64,000 nucleotides of DNA, taken from Leifsonia sp. TF02-11. GTDB taxonomy: Bacteria > Actinomycetota > Actinomycetes > Actinomycetales > Microbacteriaceae. Shown here in pieces: positions 25,095 through 35,137 of the stretch (positions are counted from its first letter, which is position 1; every line of letters begins with the position of its first letter). The translations under genes and the position numbers were made by a program. The DNA lies in assembly GCF_017565305.1 (NCBI RefSeq), contig NZ_JAGEKP010000013.1:186001-250000 (forward strand). The letters are read 5' to 3'. The notes beneath the pieces were generated by a model. That model was not told the origin of the DNA. It ran no database searches and worked only from the letters and a program-made list of their open reading frames with translations.

Positions 25095-26090
25095 GTGGCC
25101 ATCTCGACCGACTTCGACGAACTCGACTCCCGCATCGCCGCGGCGCTCCAGGCGAACGGGCGTGCCAGCTGGGGGCTCATCGCCGCGGCGATCGACGCGC
25201 CCGTGCGCACGATCGCGCGCCGCGGACAGCGTCTGCTCGATGTCGGAGCGGTGCGTGTGTCCACCTACCTCGACACGACACGGGTCGGGGATGCCCGGCC
25301 GCTGGTGATCCAGATCTCCACCCGCCCCGGGCATGCCGTGGCGGTGGCCCGCGCACTCGCCACCCGCGCGGACGCGTCGAGCGTCTCGGTGCTCGAGAGC
25401 GGCGCGGACGTGATCTGCCAGCTCATGCCGCGCACCCCGGAGGAGAGTGCGCGTCTGGTCGTCGAGGAGCTGCCGGAGCTCGACCACCTGGTGTCGGTGC
25501 GCGTGGGAACGGTCTTGAAGTTCTTCCGCTCCGGTTTCGACTGGACCGCCATCCCACTGCCCGAGGCGACGCTCGCTCAGCTGCGCAGCAGCGAGGACGA
25601 GGGTCCCCGGCCGACCGGCAAGGTGACGCTGTCGGCGGACGACGAGCGGCTGGTGGATGTCCTCGCCGAGGACGGTCGCGCCTCGGCCAGCGACGTCGCC
25701 GAGCGCATCGGCGTGACGCCGCCGACCGTGAAGCGCCGGCTGGACGCTCTGCTCGCCGCGGGTGTGCTGCACGTCCGGACCGAGATCAGTCCGGCGCTGC
25801 ACGGGTTGCGCGTGGAGGCGCTGACCTGGCTGCAGGTGTCGCCCGACCGGGTGGAGAACGTCGGGGAGGCGCTCGGCCGGCATCCGTCCGTGCGGTTCTG
25901 CGCCGCCTGCACCGGAGCGACCCAGTTGCTCGTCGACTGCGTCGTGGCCGACGAGCAGGCGCTCTACCGCTTCCTCACCGAGGATGTCGCTGCGCTCGGC
26001 GTCACCGCGGCCCAGACGTCGGTCGTGCTCGCGCCCGTTCGGCGAGGCCCCATGCTCATCCCCGAGTCCCTCAATGTGGCTGATTTGTAA
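25095..26090 (+). CDS. Lrp/AsnC-family regulator with two HTH modules
   Basis: 331 residues, about twice the usual Lrp length. It has two AsnC-type units: HTH 1 (about 5-50, LDSRIAAALQANGRASWGLIAAAIDAPVRTIARRGQRLLDVG) with its RAM-like half, and HTH 2 (about 185-230, DDERLVDVLAEDGRASASDVAERIGVTPPTVKRRLDALLAAGVL) with a second RAM-like part. It ends 97 nt before the aldehyde dehydrogenase operon on the same strand and is the obvious candidate for its amino-acid-responsive regulator (inference from position). Confidence 0.88.
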   Translation: MAISTDFDELDSRIAAALQANGRASWGLIAAAIDAPVRTIARRGQRLLDVGAVRVSTYLDTTRVGDARPLVIQISTRPGHAVAVARALATRADASSVSVLESGADVICQLMPRTPEESARLVVEELPELDHLVSVRVGTVLKFFRSGFDWTAIPLPEATLAQLRSSEDEGPRPTGKVTLSADDERLVDVLAEDGRASASDVAERIGVTPPTVKRRLDALLAAGVLHVRTEISPALHGLRVEALTWLQVSPDRVENVGEALGRHPSVRFCAACTGATQLLVDCVVADEQALYRFLTEDVAALGVTAAQTSVVLAPVRRGPMLIPESLNVADL

Positions 26091-26129
26091 ACATCGTGTT
26101 GCAAAAGTGGCCGAAACCTAAATTCAAGA

Positions 26130-26158
26130 TTGCGATTCTGGCCGTTAACGCATAACCT
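26130..26158 (+). promoter_or_regulatory. Promoter of the dehydrogenase-ABC operon
   Basis: TTGCGA (26130-26135), 17-nt spacer, TAACCT (26153-26158). The region from 26095 to 26160 is unusually AT-rich for this genome and holds two TGGCCG copies about 33 nt apart, possible binding half-sites for the upstream Lrp-type protein. A GAGAGGACG ribosome site lies before the ATG. Confidence 0.45.
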
Positions 26159-26187
26159 CACTTCAACCCAATGAAGAGAGGACGGTC

Positions 26188-27678
26188 ATGGCACTCACCT
26201 GGCAGCAGGAGGCGCAGCGTCTCAGCTGGACGACCGAGCCTCTCGTGGACGGCGTTCGCCGCCCCTCCGGCGCCGCCGGCCGGTTCGACCTCGTCAGCCC
26301 GCGCGACGGCGCCGTGCTCGCCACCGTCGCCGACGGCACCGCCGCCGACGTGGATGGCGCCGTCCGTTCGGCACGCGCCGTCTTCGAGAGCGGCACGTGG
26401 TCGCGCGCAGCGGCGATCGAGCGTGGCCGCACCCTGATCCGCTTCGGCGACCTCGTCGAGGCCAACGCCCGTGAGCTGGCGCTGCGCATCTCGCTCGAGA
26501 TGGGCAAGCCCGTGCAGGACGCCCTCGCCGTCGAGCTCCGCGCCGTCGCCCAGTGCCTGCGCTGGTACGGTCAGCTGGCCGACAAGCTCCCCGACGAGTC
26601 GCCTCAGGCCACGCCTGACGCGCTCGCCCTCGTCACCCGCGAGCCCGCCGGCGTCGTCGGCGCGGTCGTGCCGTGGAACTTCCCGCTCACGATGACCGCC
26701 TGGAAGCTCGGACCGGCGCTCGCCGCCGGCAACAGCGTCGTCCTCAAGCCGGCCGAGCAGACCAGCGTCTCCGCCCTCCGGCTCGGGGAGCTCGCCCTGG
26801 AGGCCGGGCTCCCTGCCGGAGTGTTGAACGTCGTGCCGGGGCGGGGCGACACCGTCGGGGAAGCGCTGGGCCGCCACCCCGACGTCGACGTGCTGACCTT
26901 CACCGGCTCGGTCGGAGTGGGCCGCCGCTTCCTCGCCTACTCGGCGGAGTCGAACGGCAAGCGGGTGTGGCCGGAGCTCGGCGGCAAGTCGGCGTCGGTC
27001 GTCCTGAGCGATGCCGACGTGGAGGCGGCCGGCCGCACCAGCGCGTGGGGCGCGTTCTACAACCAGGGCCAGATGTGCAGCGCCTCGTCACGCATGATCG
27101 TCCTGCGCGACGTGCACGACCGCGCGGTCGAGGCCGCCGTCGCCCAGGCTGCCGCCATGGTCCCGTCCGACCCGCTGAGCGGCGACGCGGCCAGCGGCGC
27201 GGTCGTGAGCGAGCGGCAGCTCGAGCGCATCCTCGGCTTCGTCGAGCGCGCGGTCGCAGACGGAGCGACCCTCGCCGCCGGTTCGCTGACGCGCCACGAC
27301 ATCGGCACGGGGAAGGGCAGCTACGTCGCTCCGGTCGTCCTCACCGACGTGCGGCCCCACATGGAGATCGCTCAGACGGAGGTCTTCGGGCCCGTGCTCT
27401 CGGTGATCGCCGCCGACAGCGTCGACGAGGCGGTCGCCGTGGCGAACGGCACCCCCTTCGGGCTCGGAGCCGGCCTGTGGACCACCGATCTCTCGGCCGC
27501 ACACCGCGTCTCCCGACGGCTGCGTGCCGGCACGGTGTGGGTCAACTGCTACGAGGAGGGCGACATGTCGATGCCGTTCGGCGGGGTCGGCGACAGTGGT
27601 TTCGGACGGGACAAGGGAGCGCACGCAGTGGACAAGTACACCGACGTGAAGAGCACCTGGATCGAGCTGGGCGCATGA
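26188..27678 (+). CDS. NAD(P)-dependent aldehyde dehydrogenase, PuuC-like
   Basis: 496 residues of the ALDH superfamily. Catalytic C297 (NQGQMCSASSRMIV), general base E263 (PELGGKSASVV), the NAD segment PWNFPLTMTAWKLGPALAAGNSVVLKPAEQT and the FGPVLSV and ANGTPFGLGAGLWT motifs are all intact. Closest in type to gamma-glutamyl-gamma-aminobutyraldehyde or betaine/aminobutyraldehyde dehydrogenases. The next gene, coupled by ATGA, encodes a gamma-glutamyl-GABA-hydrolase-like protein, which supports an amine- or amino-acid-derived aldehyde substrate. The substrate remains inferred. Confidence 0.88.
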   Translation: MALTWQQEAQRLSWTTEPLVDGVRRPSGAAGRFDLVSPRDGAVLATVADGTAADVDGAVRSARAVFESGTWSRAAAIERGRTLIRFGDLVEANARELALRISLEMGKPVQDALAVELRAVAQCLRWYGQLADKLPDESPQATPDALALVTREPAGVVGAVVPWNFPLTMTAWKLGPALAAGNSVVLKPAEQTSVSALRLGELALEAGLPAGVLNVVPGRGDTVGEALGRHPDVDVLTFTGSVGVGRRFLAYSAESNGKRVWPELGGKSASVVLSDADVEAAGRTSAWGAFYNQGQMCSASSRMIVLRDVHDRAVEAAVAQAAAMVPSDPLSGDAASGAVVSERQLERILGFVERAVADGATLAAGSLTRHDIGTGKGSYVAPVVLTDVRPHMEIAQTEVFGPVLSVIAADSVDEAVAVANGTPFGLGAGLWTTDLSAAHRVSRRLRAGTVWVNCYEEGDMSMPFGGVGDSGFGRDKGAHAVDKYTDVKSTWIELGA

Positions 27679-28403
27679 CCGGGCCGATCATCGGCGTCAC
27701 GGTCTGGCGCCGCCCGCTCCCGACCGGCCTCGGCGAGCGCACCGACCTCTACACCCTCGGCGGCGAGTACGCCGACGCGGTGCAGGCCGCCGGAGGCGTC
27801 CCTCTGCTGGTGCCCGACGTCGTCGAGCCCGACGTCCCCGCGCTCATCCGCCGGTTCGACGGACTGCTGCTCTCGGGCGGACAGGATGTCGCCGACGGCG
27901 CTCGGGACGCAACGGAGCACGCGCTGCTCACGGAGGCCCAGCGCCTGGGCATGCCGGTCTTCGGCATCTGCCGCGGGCTCCAGCTCCTCAACGTCCACCG
28001 GGGAGGCACGCTCATCGACGACCTGCCCGGCACCGAGGACCACCCCGCCGTCGGGAGCGGGGAGGAGCGACTCAGCCGGCACCGTATCGTGGACGCGGCC
28101 GGCTGGGTCGCGGACACCCTCCCCGACGACGGGATCGTGAACTCCATCCACCACCAGGCGATCGACCGTCTCGGTGCCGGTCTGGCGATCGCCGCCCGCG
28201 CCGACGACGGCACCGTCGAGGCGGTGTCTGGAACGGATCCGACGCTCTTCCTCCGGGCCGTGCAATGGCACCCGGAGAAGATGCCGGGCGTCGAGGGCCG
28301 CGCTCACGCGACGCGCCTCCTCGCGCCTTTCATCGCGGCCGCCGACGGCTATCGCCGTCTCACCGCGACCACCCCCACCCCCATCAGAAAGGAGTTCGTG
28401 TGA
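27675..28403 (+). CDS. Class I glutamine-amidotransferase-like hydrolase (peptidase C26, PuuD-like)
   Basis: 242 residues. The catalytic triad is visible: C99 in FGICRGLQLLN, with H199 and E201 in VQWHPEKM. PuuD hydrolyses gamma-glutamyl-GABA. This copy has a shorter loop after LLSGGQDV than E. coli PuuD, lacking the DP-rich insertion, so specificity may differ. ATGA overlap with the dehydrogenase upstream and GTGA overlap with the DUF3830 gene downstream. No gamma-glutamyl-putrescine synthetase (puuA) or oxidase (puuB) gene is in the window. Confidence 0.85.
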   Translation: MTGPIIGVTVWRRPLPTGLGERTDLYTLGGEYADAVQAAGGVPLLVPDVVEPDVPALIRRFDGLLLSGGQDVADGARDATEHALLTEAQRLGMPVFGICRGLQLLNVHRGGTLIDDLPGTEDHPAVGSGEERLSRHRIVDAAGWVADTLPDDGIVNSIHHQAIDRLGAGLAIAARADDGTVEAVSGTDPTLFLRAVQWHPEKMPGVEGRAHATRLLAPFIAAADGYRRLTATTPTPIRKEFV

Positions 28404-28879
28404 GCACGACCCCCAAGCGCATCTTCCTCGAGTTCGAGGGAGGTCCGCGAGCCGAGGCGACGCTCCTGCTCGACGAAGCGCCGAAGACCGCCGAGGCGAT
28501 CTGGAGCGCTCTCGAGTCTCCGGTGAGCGACGACGTGATGCACGCGATGTACGCCGGCCCGGAGATCATGTTCGGGCTGCCGCAGAGCGCGCAGACGTTC
28601 GACCCGACCGCCCTCCCGGCCGAGAACCAGCAGGTCATCCCCGCAGCGGGCGACCTGGTCTGGTTCTTCCAGCCCAAGGAGCTCATGGCCGGGCTGGACT
28701 TCGAGCTGTGGGAGGTCGGCATCTTCTACGGCAAGGGCGGCCGGATCTTCGGGCCGCTCGGCTGGACACCCTGCACCATCTGGGCGTCGATCACCAGCGG
28801 ACTCGAGGAGTTCGCGGCGGCGTGCCAGGAGACCCGCACCATCGGACTGAAGCGACTCACCATCGGGAGAATCGAATGA
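28400..28879 (+). CDS. DUF3830 family protein
   Basis: 159 residues from GTG at 28400 with an AAAGGAG ribosome site. KRIFLEFEGGPRAEATLLLDEAPKTAEAIWSALESP and the segment GDLVWFFQPKELMAGLDFELWEVGIFYGKGGRIFGPLGWTPCTIWASI match the DUF3830 family (cyclophilin-like beta-barrel, no known activity). It is coupled by 4-nt overlaps to the hydrolase before it and the binding protein after it. Position suggests a role in processing the imported compound; no function should be asserted. Confidence 0.8.
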   Translation: MSTTPKRIFLEFEGGPRAEATLLLDEAPKTAEAIWSALESPVSDDVMHAMYAGPEIMFGLPQSAQTFDPTALPAENQQVIPAAGDLVWFFQPKELMAGLDFELWEVGIFYGKGGRIFGPLGWTPCTIWASITSGLEEFAAACQETRTIGLKRLTIGRIE

Positions 28880-29775
28880 CGATCACACGCACCCTCCGCC
28901 GCGGCCCCCTCGCCGCCGGCATCGGTATCGCGGCCGCCGCGGCGGCCCTGCTCACCGGCTGCAGCAGCACCGGCGGCTCCTCCGCCGCCTCCACCACCTC
29001 CAGCTCGTCGTCGGCGACCGTGAAGCTGCCAGCTTCCTTCGCCGGGAAGAGCCTCGTCGCCCCCGCCGTCACCGGCTACCCGCCCTACGCCTACCTCGAC
29101 GGCGGCAAGATCGTCGGCATCAGCACCGACCTCGCCACCGCGGTCGGCGGCCCCTGGGCGACGAAGGTCACGCTCAAGCAGGACTCCTTCGAGAACGCGC
29201 TCCTCGGTGTCAACAGCGGCACCTATTTCGGTGCGTTCGGCGCCGACGTGACCGCCGAGCGCGAGAAGGCGTTCGACCAGGTCTCGTTCCTCGAGGACCA
29301 CTACCAGTTCATGGGCCTGAAGGACGCCAAGCTCGGCTCGACCATGGACGACCTGTGCGGACTGAAGATCTCCGTCGTCGCCGCCGACAGCGCCATCCCG
29401 GTGCTGCAGGACCAGTCGACGAAGTGCACGGCCGCGGGCAAGAAGGCGATCGGCGTGCAGACGTTCGCCGACCAGGGCGCCGCGACCCTCGCCGTGACCA
29501 GCAAGCAGGTCGATGCGACGACCGCGACGCTGACCAACCTCGGGTACATTTCGAAGCAGACCTCCGGCCAGTTCAGCATCGGCGGCCCGAAGTACCAGTT
29601 CGTCCTCATCGGCATCGCCACCAAGAAGGGCAACGGGATGGCGCAGGCGCTCGCCGACTCCATCAACGAGCTCATCGCCAACGGCGAGTACACGAAGATC
29701 CTCAAGAAGTACGGGGTCGAGGGCGACGCCATCGCGAAGGCGGAAGTCAACCCGGACCCCAACGTCGGAAAGTAG
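28876..29775 (+). CDS. ABC transporter substrate-binding lipoprotein (family 3)
   Basis: 299 residues. A signal peptide with lipobox LLTGC (lipidated C29) and a serine-rich linker precede a bacterial extracellular solute-binding family 3 domain (about 50-290: GYPPYAYLDGGKIVGISTDLATAVG, then LLGVNSGTYFGAFGADVTAEREKAFDQVSF). This family binds amino acids and opines outside the membrane. ATGA overlap with the DUF3830 gene. It forms an importer with the next two genes. Confidence 0.92.
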   Translation: MTITRTLRRGPLAAGIGIAAAAAALLTGCSSTGGSSAASTTSSSSSATVKLPASFAGKSLVAPAVTGYPPYAYLDGGKIVGISTDLATAVGGPWATKVTLKQDSFENALLGVNSGTYFGAFGADVTAEREKAFDQVSFLEDHYQFMGLKDAKLGSTMDDLCGLKISVVAADSAIPVLQDQSTKCTAAGKKAIGVQTFADQGAATLAVTSKQVDATTATLTNLGYISKQTSGQFSIGGPKYQFVLIGIATKKGNGMAQALADSINELIANGEYTKILKKYGVEGDAIAKAEVNPDPNVGK

Positions 29776-29785
29776 CAGCACCCTC

Positions 29786-30745
29786 ATGCCCGAACACGAA
29801 CAGGGATCGGCGGCCCTCGCGCCGCACATCCCCAACCGCCACATCGCGCGCTGGGTGGTCGCCGCCCTGCTCGTGCTCCTCCTGCTCGGCTGGCTCCAGG
29901 GCCTGGCGTTCAACCACGCCCTGGACTGGCCGACGATCGGGCAGTACTTCCTGAACTACGACGTGCTCGCCGGTCTCGGACGCACGCTCCTCATCACCGC
30001 GGTCTCGATCGTCGTCGCCGTCATCCTCGGCGCGCTGCTGGCGACGATGCGACTGTCGGACAACCCGGTGCTGCGCGGGCTCGCCTGGCTGTACGTCTGG
30101 TTCTTCCGGTCGGTGCCGCTCCTGGTCCTGCTGGTCCTGACCTTCAACCTGTCGCTGCTGTGGCCGACGATCGACATCGGCATCCCGTACGGGCCGGTGT
30201 TCCTCTCGATCAACACCCAAGAGCTCATCAACCCGATGGTCGCGGCCATCGTGACGTTCTCGCTGCAGCAGGCGGCGTACACGTCGGAGGTGCTGCGCGC
30301 CTCCATCCAGTCCGTGCCGGAGGGGCAGAGGGAGGCCGCGGTCGCCCTCGGCATGACCCGCACCCGCACGATGATGAAGATCGTGTTCCCTCAGGCGTTC
30401 CGGGTCGCGCTGCCGCCGATCGCGAACGACACGATCAACCTGCTGAAGTCGACCTCGCTCGTCGCCTTCATCGCGGTGCCCGACCTGATGTACTCCGTGC
30501 AGCAGATCTACTCGTCGAACTTCCGCATCGTCCCGCTGCTGATCGTGGCGACGCTCTGGTACATGATCGTCGTCTCGATCCTGTCGGTCGGCCAGTTCTT
30601 CATCGAGCGTGCGCTGCGCTCCTCGCCGTCGCGGGTGGGCCGCCGGACGATCGATGTGGAGCCCGACCTCCCCGACTCCGCGACACCCGACGAGGATCTC
30701 GCCGCGACCGCCGCCGACACGACCTCGAAGGAGAACCGAGCATGA
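29786..30745 (+). CDS. Amino-acid-type ABC transporter permease
   Basis: 319 residues. Five to six helices; the HisM/GlnP-type motif [20 protein letters not shown] and the EAA loop [50 protein letters not shown] are clear. It is the single permease of the operon, so it probably works as a homodimer. A C-terminal acidic tail of about 40 residues is not part of the core. The stop overlaps the ATPase ATG (ATGA). Confidence 0.93.
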   Translation: MPEHEQGSAALAPHIPNRHIARWVVAALLVLLLLGWLQGLAFNHALDWPTIGQYFLNYDVLAGLGRTLLITAVSIVVAVILGALLATMRLSDNPVLRGLAWLYVWFFRSVPLLVLLVLTFNLSLLWPTIDIGIPYGPVFLSINTQELINPMVAAIVTFSLQQAAYTSEVLRASIQSVPEGQREAAVALGMTRTRTMMKIVFPQAFRVALPPIANDTINLLKSTSLVAFIAVPDLMYSVQQIYSSNFRIVPLLIVATLWYMIVVSILSVGQFFIERALRSSPSRVGRRTIDVEPDLPDSATPDEDLAATAADTTSKENRA

Positions 30746-31506
30746 GCCCGTTCCTGCAGGTGACCGAGGTCACCAAGCGCTACGACGACGTCACCGTCAT
30801 CGACGACGTCAGCCTCGACGTCGAGCGCGGAGAGACCGTCGTGCTGCTCGGACCGTCGGGAGCGGGCAAGAGCACACTGCTGCGCTGCATGAACATGCTG
30901 GAGCGCATCGACCGCGGCCGCATCGTCCTCGACGGGGAGGAGCTCGGCTGGCGGCCGCACAAGGGCGTCATGCGCGAACTGTCGGGGCGTGCGGAGGCCC
31001 GGCAGCGGCAGGAGATCGGGATGGTCTTCCAGAGCTTCAACCTGTTCGCCCACCTCACCGTCCTGCAGAACGTGATCGAGGCTCCCGTCGGGGTGCTGAA
31101 GCGGCCGAAGGCCGAGGCGATCGCCGAAGCGCATGAGCTCCTGCGCCAGGTCGGTCTCGACCACAAGGCCGACGCCTACCCCGCGCAGCTCAGCGGCGGT
31201 CAGCAGCAGCGCGTCGCCATCGCGCGCGCCCTGGCCATGCACCCGAAGCTCATGCTCTTCGACGAGCCGACGAGTGCGCTCGACCCCGAGCTGGTGAGTG
31301 AAGTCCTCGACGTGATCAAAGGCCTGGCGACGACCGGAATGACCCTGGTGATCGTGACCCACGAGATCGGCTTCGCGCGCGAAGTCTGCGACCGCTTCGT
31401 GTTCATGGAGAACGGGCGGATCGTCGAGACGGGCGCATCCGACCGCCTCACGGTCGATGGCGCGGCCAACCCGAGGACGCGCGACTTCCTCTCGCGCGTG
31501 CTCTGA
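30742..31506 (+). CDS. Amino-acid-type ABC transporter ATPase
   Basis: 254 residues. Walker [11 protein letters not shown] loop VFQSFNLF, signature LSGGQQQR, Walker [15 protein letters not shown] and the switch histidine VTHE are all intact. It belongs to the polar amino acid (GlnQ/HisP) class and carries a small insertion (about 73-90, [18 protein letters not shown]) before the Q loop. Last gene of the operon starting at 26188; 97 nt separate it from guaB. Confidence 0.94.
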   Translation: MSPFLQVTEVTKRYDDVTVIDDVSLDVERGETVVLLGPSGAGKSTLLRCMNMLERIDRGRIVLDGEELGWRPHKGVMRELSGRAEARQRQEIGMVFQSFNLFAHLTVLQNVIEAPVGVLKRPKAEAIAEAHELLRQVGLDHKADAYPAQLSGGQQQRVAIARALAMHPKLMLFDEPTSALDPELVSEVLDVIKGLATTGMTLVIVTHEIGFAREVCDRFVFMENGRIVETGASDRLTVDGAANPRTRDFLSRVL

Positions 31507-31543
31507 GCGGCTGACAGAGCCTGGCGACCGCAGTGCGGAATAG

Positions 31544-33106
<1,563 letters not shown>

Positions 33107-33125
33107 GCGCGTCGCGTCGAATCAC

Positions 33126-33165
33126 ATGGAGGGGATCCGGTCCTGAGGGGCCGGATCCCCTCCAT
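33126..33165 (+). terminator. Terminator after guaB
   Basis: A perfect 15-bp inverted repeat (ATGGAGGGGATCCGG and CCGGATCCCCTCCAT) around a 10-nt loop, 19 nt after the guaB stop, followed by CGTTCTC. It separates guaB from the lactonase-like operon. Confidence 0.85.
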
Positions 33166-33195
33166 CGTTCTCGGGGGAGGGTTCGAGCGGGCGGC

Positions 33196-33224
33196 TTGAC
33201 AGCGACGCTCTCCGACGTGACAAT
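33196..33224 (+). promoter_or_regulatory. Promoter of the lactonase-MarR operon
   Basis: Perfect TTGACA (33196-33201), 17-nt spacer, GACAAT (33219-33224). The -10 overlaps the left end of the 38-bp palindrome, a layout that allows strict repression. Confidence 0.75.
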
Positions 33225-33258
33225 AGATGTCGCGACATGCATGTCGCGACATCTATTG
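33221..33258. promoter_or_regulatory. Perfect 38-bp palindromic operator
   Basis: 19 bases followed by their exact reverse complement, centred at 33239.5. Inside it, the 12-bp palindrome ATGTCGCGACAT occurs twice (33227-33238 and 33241-33252) with 2 nt between, so two regulator dimers could bind on a 14-bp repeat. It overlaps the -10 and the predicted start and ends 8 nt before the ATG. The MarR protein of the same operon is the natural ligand (inference). Confidence 0.85.
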
Positions 33259-33266
33259 GAGGAGCG

Positions 33267-34151
33267 ATGAAACACATCACGCGGGTGTCCGTGATCAGCA
33301 CGGGGACCGTCCGCATCCGACCAGAGCACGTCGAGACGAACGGGACGCCGCGCCTGTGGTGGCTGAGCACGTCCCGACAGTGGACCGCCCCTCGCCCGAT
33401 CAACGTCTACGTGATCGAGCACGAGCGCGGGCTGGTCCTCTTCGACACGGGGCAGGACCGTCGGTCGGTGACCGACCCGTCGTACTTCCCCGGCGGCGTC
33501 GTGGGGCGGCTCTACCATCGCCTCGCCGAGTTCGACATCCCGGAGGACGCCACACTCGGCGACAGGCTCAGCGCGCAGGGGTACGACATCGCCGACGTGC
33601 GGTATGCGATCCTCTCGCACCTGCACCAGGACCACATCGGCGGACTCCGCGAGCTCCCGTCGTCGGCTCGGGTGCTGGTGAGCCGTACGGAGTTGGCGTC
33701 GGCCGACAAGCGCCTGGCGGTCCTCGACGGGGTGATGCGGGAGCACGTCCGCCTCCCGGGCATCGACTGGGCCCCCGTCGACCCGGCGCCGACAGCGGAT
33801 GCCTCCCTCGCTCCGTTCACCCACGCCCACGACGTGATGGGGGACGGGTCGCTCCTGCTGCTGCCGACGCCCGGTCACACCGCCGGGTCGCTGTCGTTGC
33901 TGCTGAGGAGCGAGGGCCTCCCGAACCTGCTGTTCGTGGGCGACCTCACCTACGACGCCGAACTGCTGGCGGCCGACCGGGTACCGGGCGTCGGCGAACG
34001 TAAGCTCTTGCATGAGACGACACGGCGGGTGAATGAGCTGGTCTCCCGCGCTCCGGGAGCAGCAGTGCTCGCCGCACACGACCCGGCCGCCGCGCGGCTC
34101 CTGGAGGCGGCGCTCGCGCGGCAGGAAGGCAGAACCGTTGAGAACGGCTGA
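33267..34151 (+). CDS. Metallo-beta-lactamase-fold hydrolase, AHL-lactonase-like
   Basis: 294 residues from ATG at 33267 with a GGAGG ribosome site. The metal motif H118-x-H120-x-D122-H123 (SHLHQDHIGG), a later His in PTPGHTAGS, Asp in FVGDLTYD and His in LAAHDP give the full dinuclear site. Layout and the INVYVIEHERGLVLFDTGQD opening resemble N-acyl homoserine lactonases (AiiA/AttM type). Other lactone or ester substrates are equally possible. Controlled by the palindrome in front; the MarR gene overlaps its 3' end by 14 nt. Confidence 0.85.
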   Translation: MKHITRVSVISTGTVRIRPEHVETNGTPRLWWLSTSRQWTAPRPINVYVIEHERGLVLFDTGQDRRSVTDPSYFPGGVVGRLYHRLAEFDIPEDATLGDRLSAQGYDIADVRYAILSHLHQDHIGGLRELPSSARVLVSRTELASADKRLAVLDGVMREHVRLPGIDWAPVDPAPTADASLAPFTHAHDVMGDGSLLLLPTPGHTAGSLSLLLRSEGLPNLLFVGDLTYDAELLAADRVPGVGERKLLHETTRRVNELVSRAPGAAVLAAHDPAAARLLEAALARQEGRTVENG

Positions 34152-34623
34152 ACAGATCAGGTACCTGGTGCTCGCCGCCCAGCGCGAGGGCAACCGTCAG
34201 CTCACGGCGGCGTTGTCGCCCCTCGGCCTGACGCCGGCCCAGTCGGAGGCGCTGCGCATCCTCGAGGACCACGGCCCCCTCGCCCTCAAGCAGCTCGGCG
34301 AGATGCTCGTGTGCGACAGCGGCAGCAGTCCCAGCCGGATCGTCGATCGGCTGGTCGCCGCCCGCTTCGTGCGGAAGGACCCGGACGAATACGACCAGCG
34401 CCAGCTCTCCCTCCGCCTCACCCCGGAGGGTGCGGAGGCGGCGAAGGCGGTACGGGAGATCGAGGACGCGATGTACGCGGGGATCGACACGGCGGTGGAC
34501 GCCGCAGACGCCGAGGTGCTCCTGCGCACTCTGCGCGCTCTGACGCAGGGCAGCCCCGCCGGGACGGCGCTCGCCAACCGGCTCGCCGCGCCGCACGCCG
34601 ACGCCTCAGGGACCGGTCGATGA
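34138..34623 (+). CDS. MarR-family transcriptional regulator
   Basis: 161 residues from TTG at 34138, with AGGAAGG about 10 nt upstream. The winged helix (about 30-100) reads LTPAQSEALRILEDHGPLALKQLGEMLVCDSGSSPSRIVDRLVAARFVRKDPDEYDQRQLSLRLTPEG, with the DxR wing signature as DEYDQR. It starts within the lactonase gene, so expression is coupled to it. It probably binds the 33221-33258 palindrome and is released by a small ligand. Confidence 0.88.
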   Translation: MRTAEQIRYLVLAAQREGNRQLTAALSPLGLTPAQSEALRILEDHGPLALKQLGEMLVCDSGSSPSRIVDRLVAARFVRKDPDEYDQRQLSLRLTPEGAEAAKAVREIEDAMYAGIDTAVDAADAEVLLRTLRALTQGSPAGTALANRLAAPHADASGTGR

Positions 34624-35057
34624 GCTTCACGCTCGAGCTCGACCTCCAGGCCGACTCCGAGACGATCTTCGCCTTCGTCGCGGACTTCGCGAACACGCCC
34701 CGGTGGTACTCGGCCGTGCAGCGCGTCGACCGGATCAGCGGCAGTGGAGGCGTCGGTACGCGTTACGCGGTGCACCGGCGCCTGCCTTCCGGCCCCGCGG
34801 TCAACACGGTCGAGGTGAGCAGTGTCGACGTCGGTCGGGAGATCACGTTCGAGTCAGTCGACGGCCCCACCCCGTTCCGCTATCGCTACCGCATCACCCC
34901 CGCCGGCAGCGGCAGTCGCCTTCAGCTCGACGGGAGCATCAGCGCGGACGGTCTGCCCGGTCCCGCCCGTCTGCTCGGCCCGCTGGCGGAACGGCTGTTC
35001 AGGAACGGCATGCGGGAGAACCTCGGCACACTCCGGCGCATCCTCGAATCGAGCTGA
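34620..35057 (+). CDS. SRPBCC-family protein
   Basis: 145 residues. MSFTLELDLQADSETIFAFVADFANTPRWYSAVQRVDRISG and the beta-strand pattern up to FRYRYRITPAGSGSRLQLDGSI, with the C-terminal helix LGPLAERLFRNGMRENLGTLRRIL, fit the START/Bet v 1-like fold, which holds hydrophobic ligands. ATGA overlap with the MarR gene. It may bind the compound handled by the lactonase-like enzyme (inference). Confidence 0.82.
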   Translation: MSFTLELDLQADSETIFAFVADFANTPRWYSAVQRVDRISGSGGVGTRYAVHRRLPSGPAVNTVEVSSVDVGREITFESVDGPTPFRYRYRITPAGSGSRLQLDGSISADGLPGPARLLGPLAERLFRNGMRENLGTLRRILESS

Positions 35058-35137
35058 CCGCCTGGGGCGTCTGGCCTCCCGGCCGTGCGTCGTCTATCCT
35101 GGAAGGCTTTGCTCGCAGGGAAGACAGGAAGCCGACC

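Noticed and set aside
25095-25300. Lrp-type gene belonging functionally to rarD
   Set aside because: Only the 4-nt spacing supports it; position before the transporter/catabolic operon and the AT-rich region after it fit that operon better, so I link it there with caution.
33237-33266. Start of the lactonase-like protein at the ATG inside the palindrome (33237)
   Set aside because: That ATG lies within the operator and near the predicted transcription start; ATG 33267 has GGAGG at the right distance and begins the family alignment.
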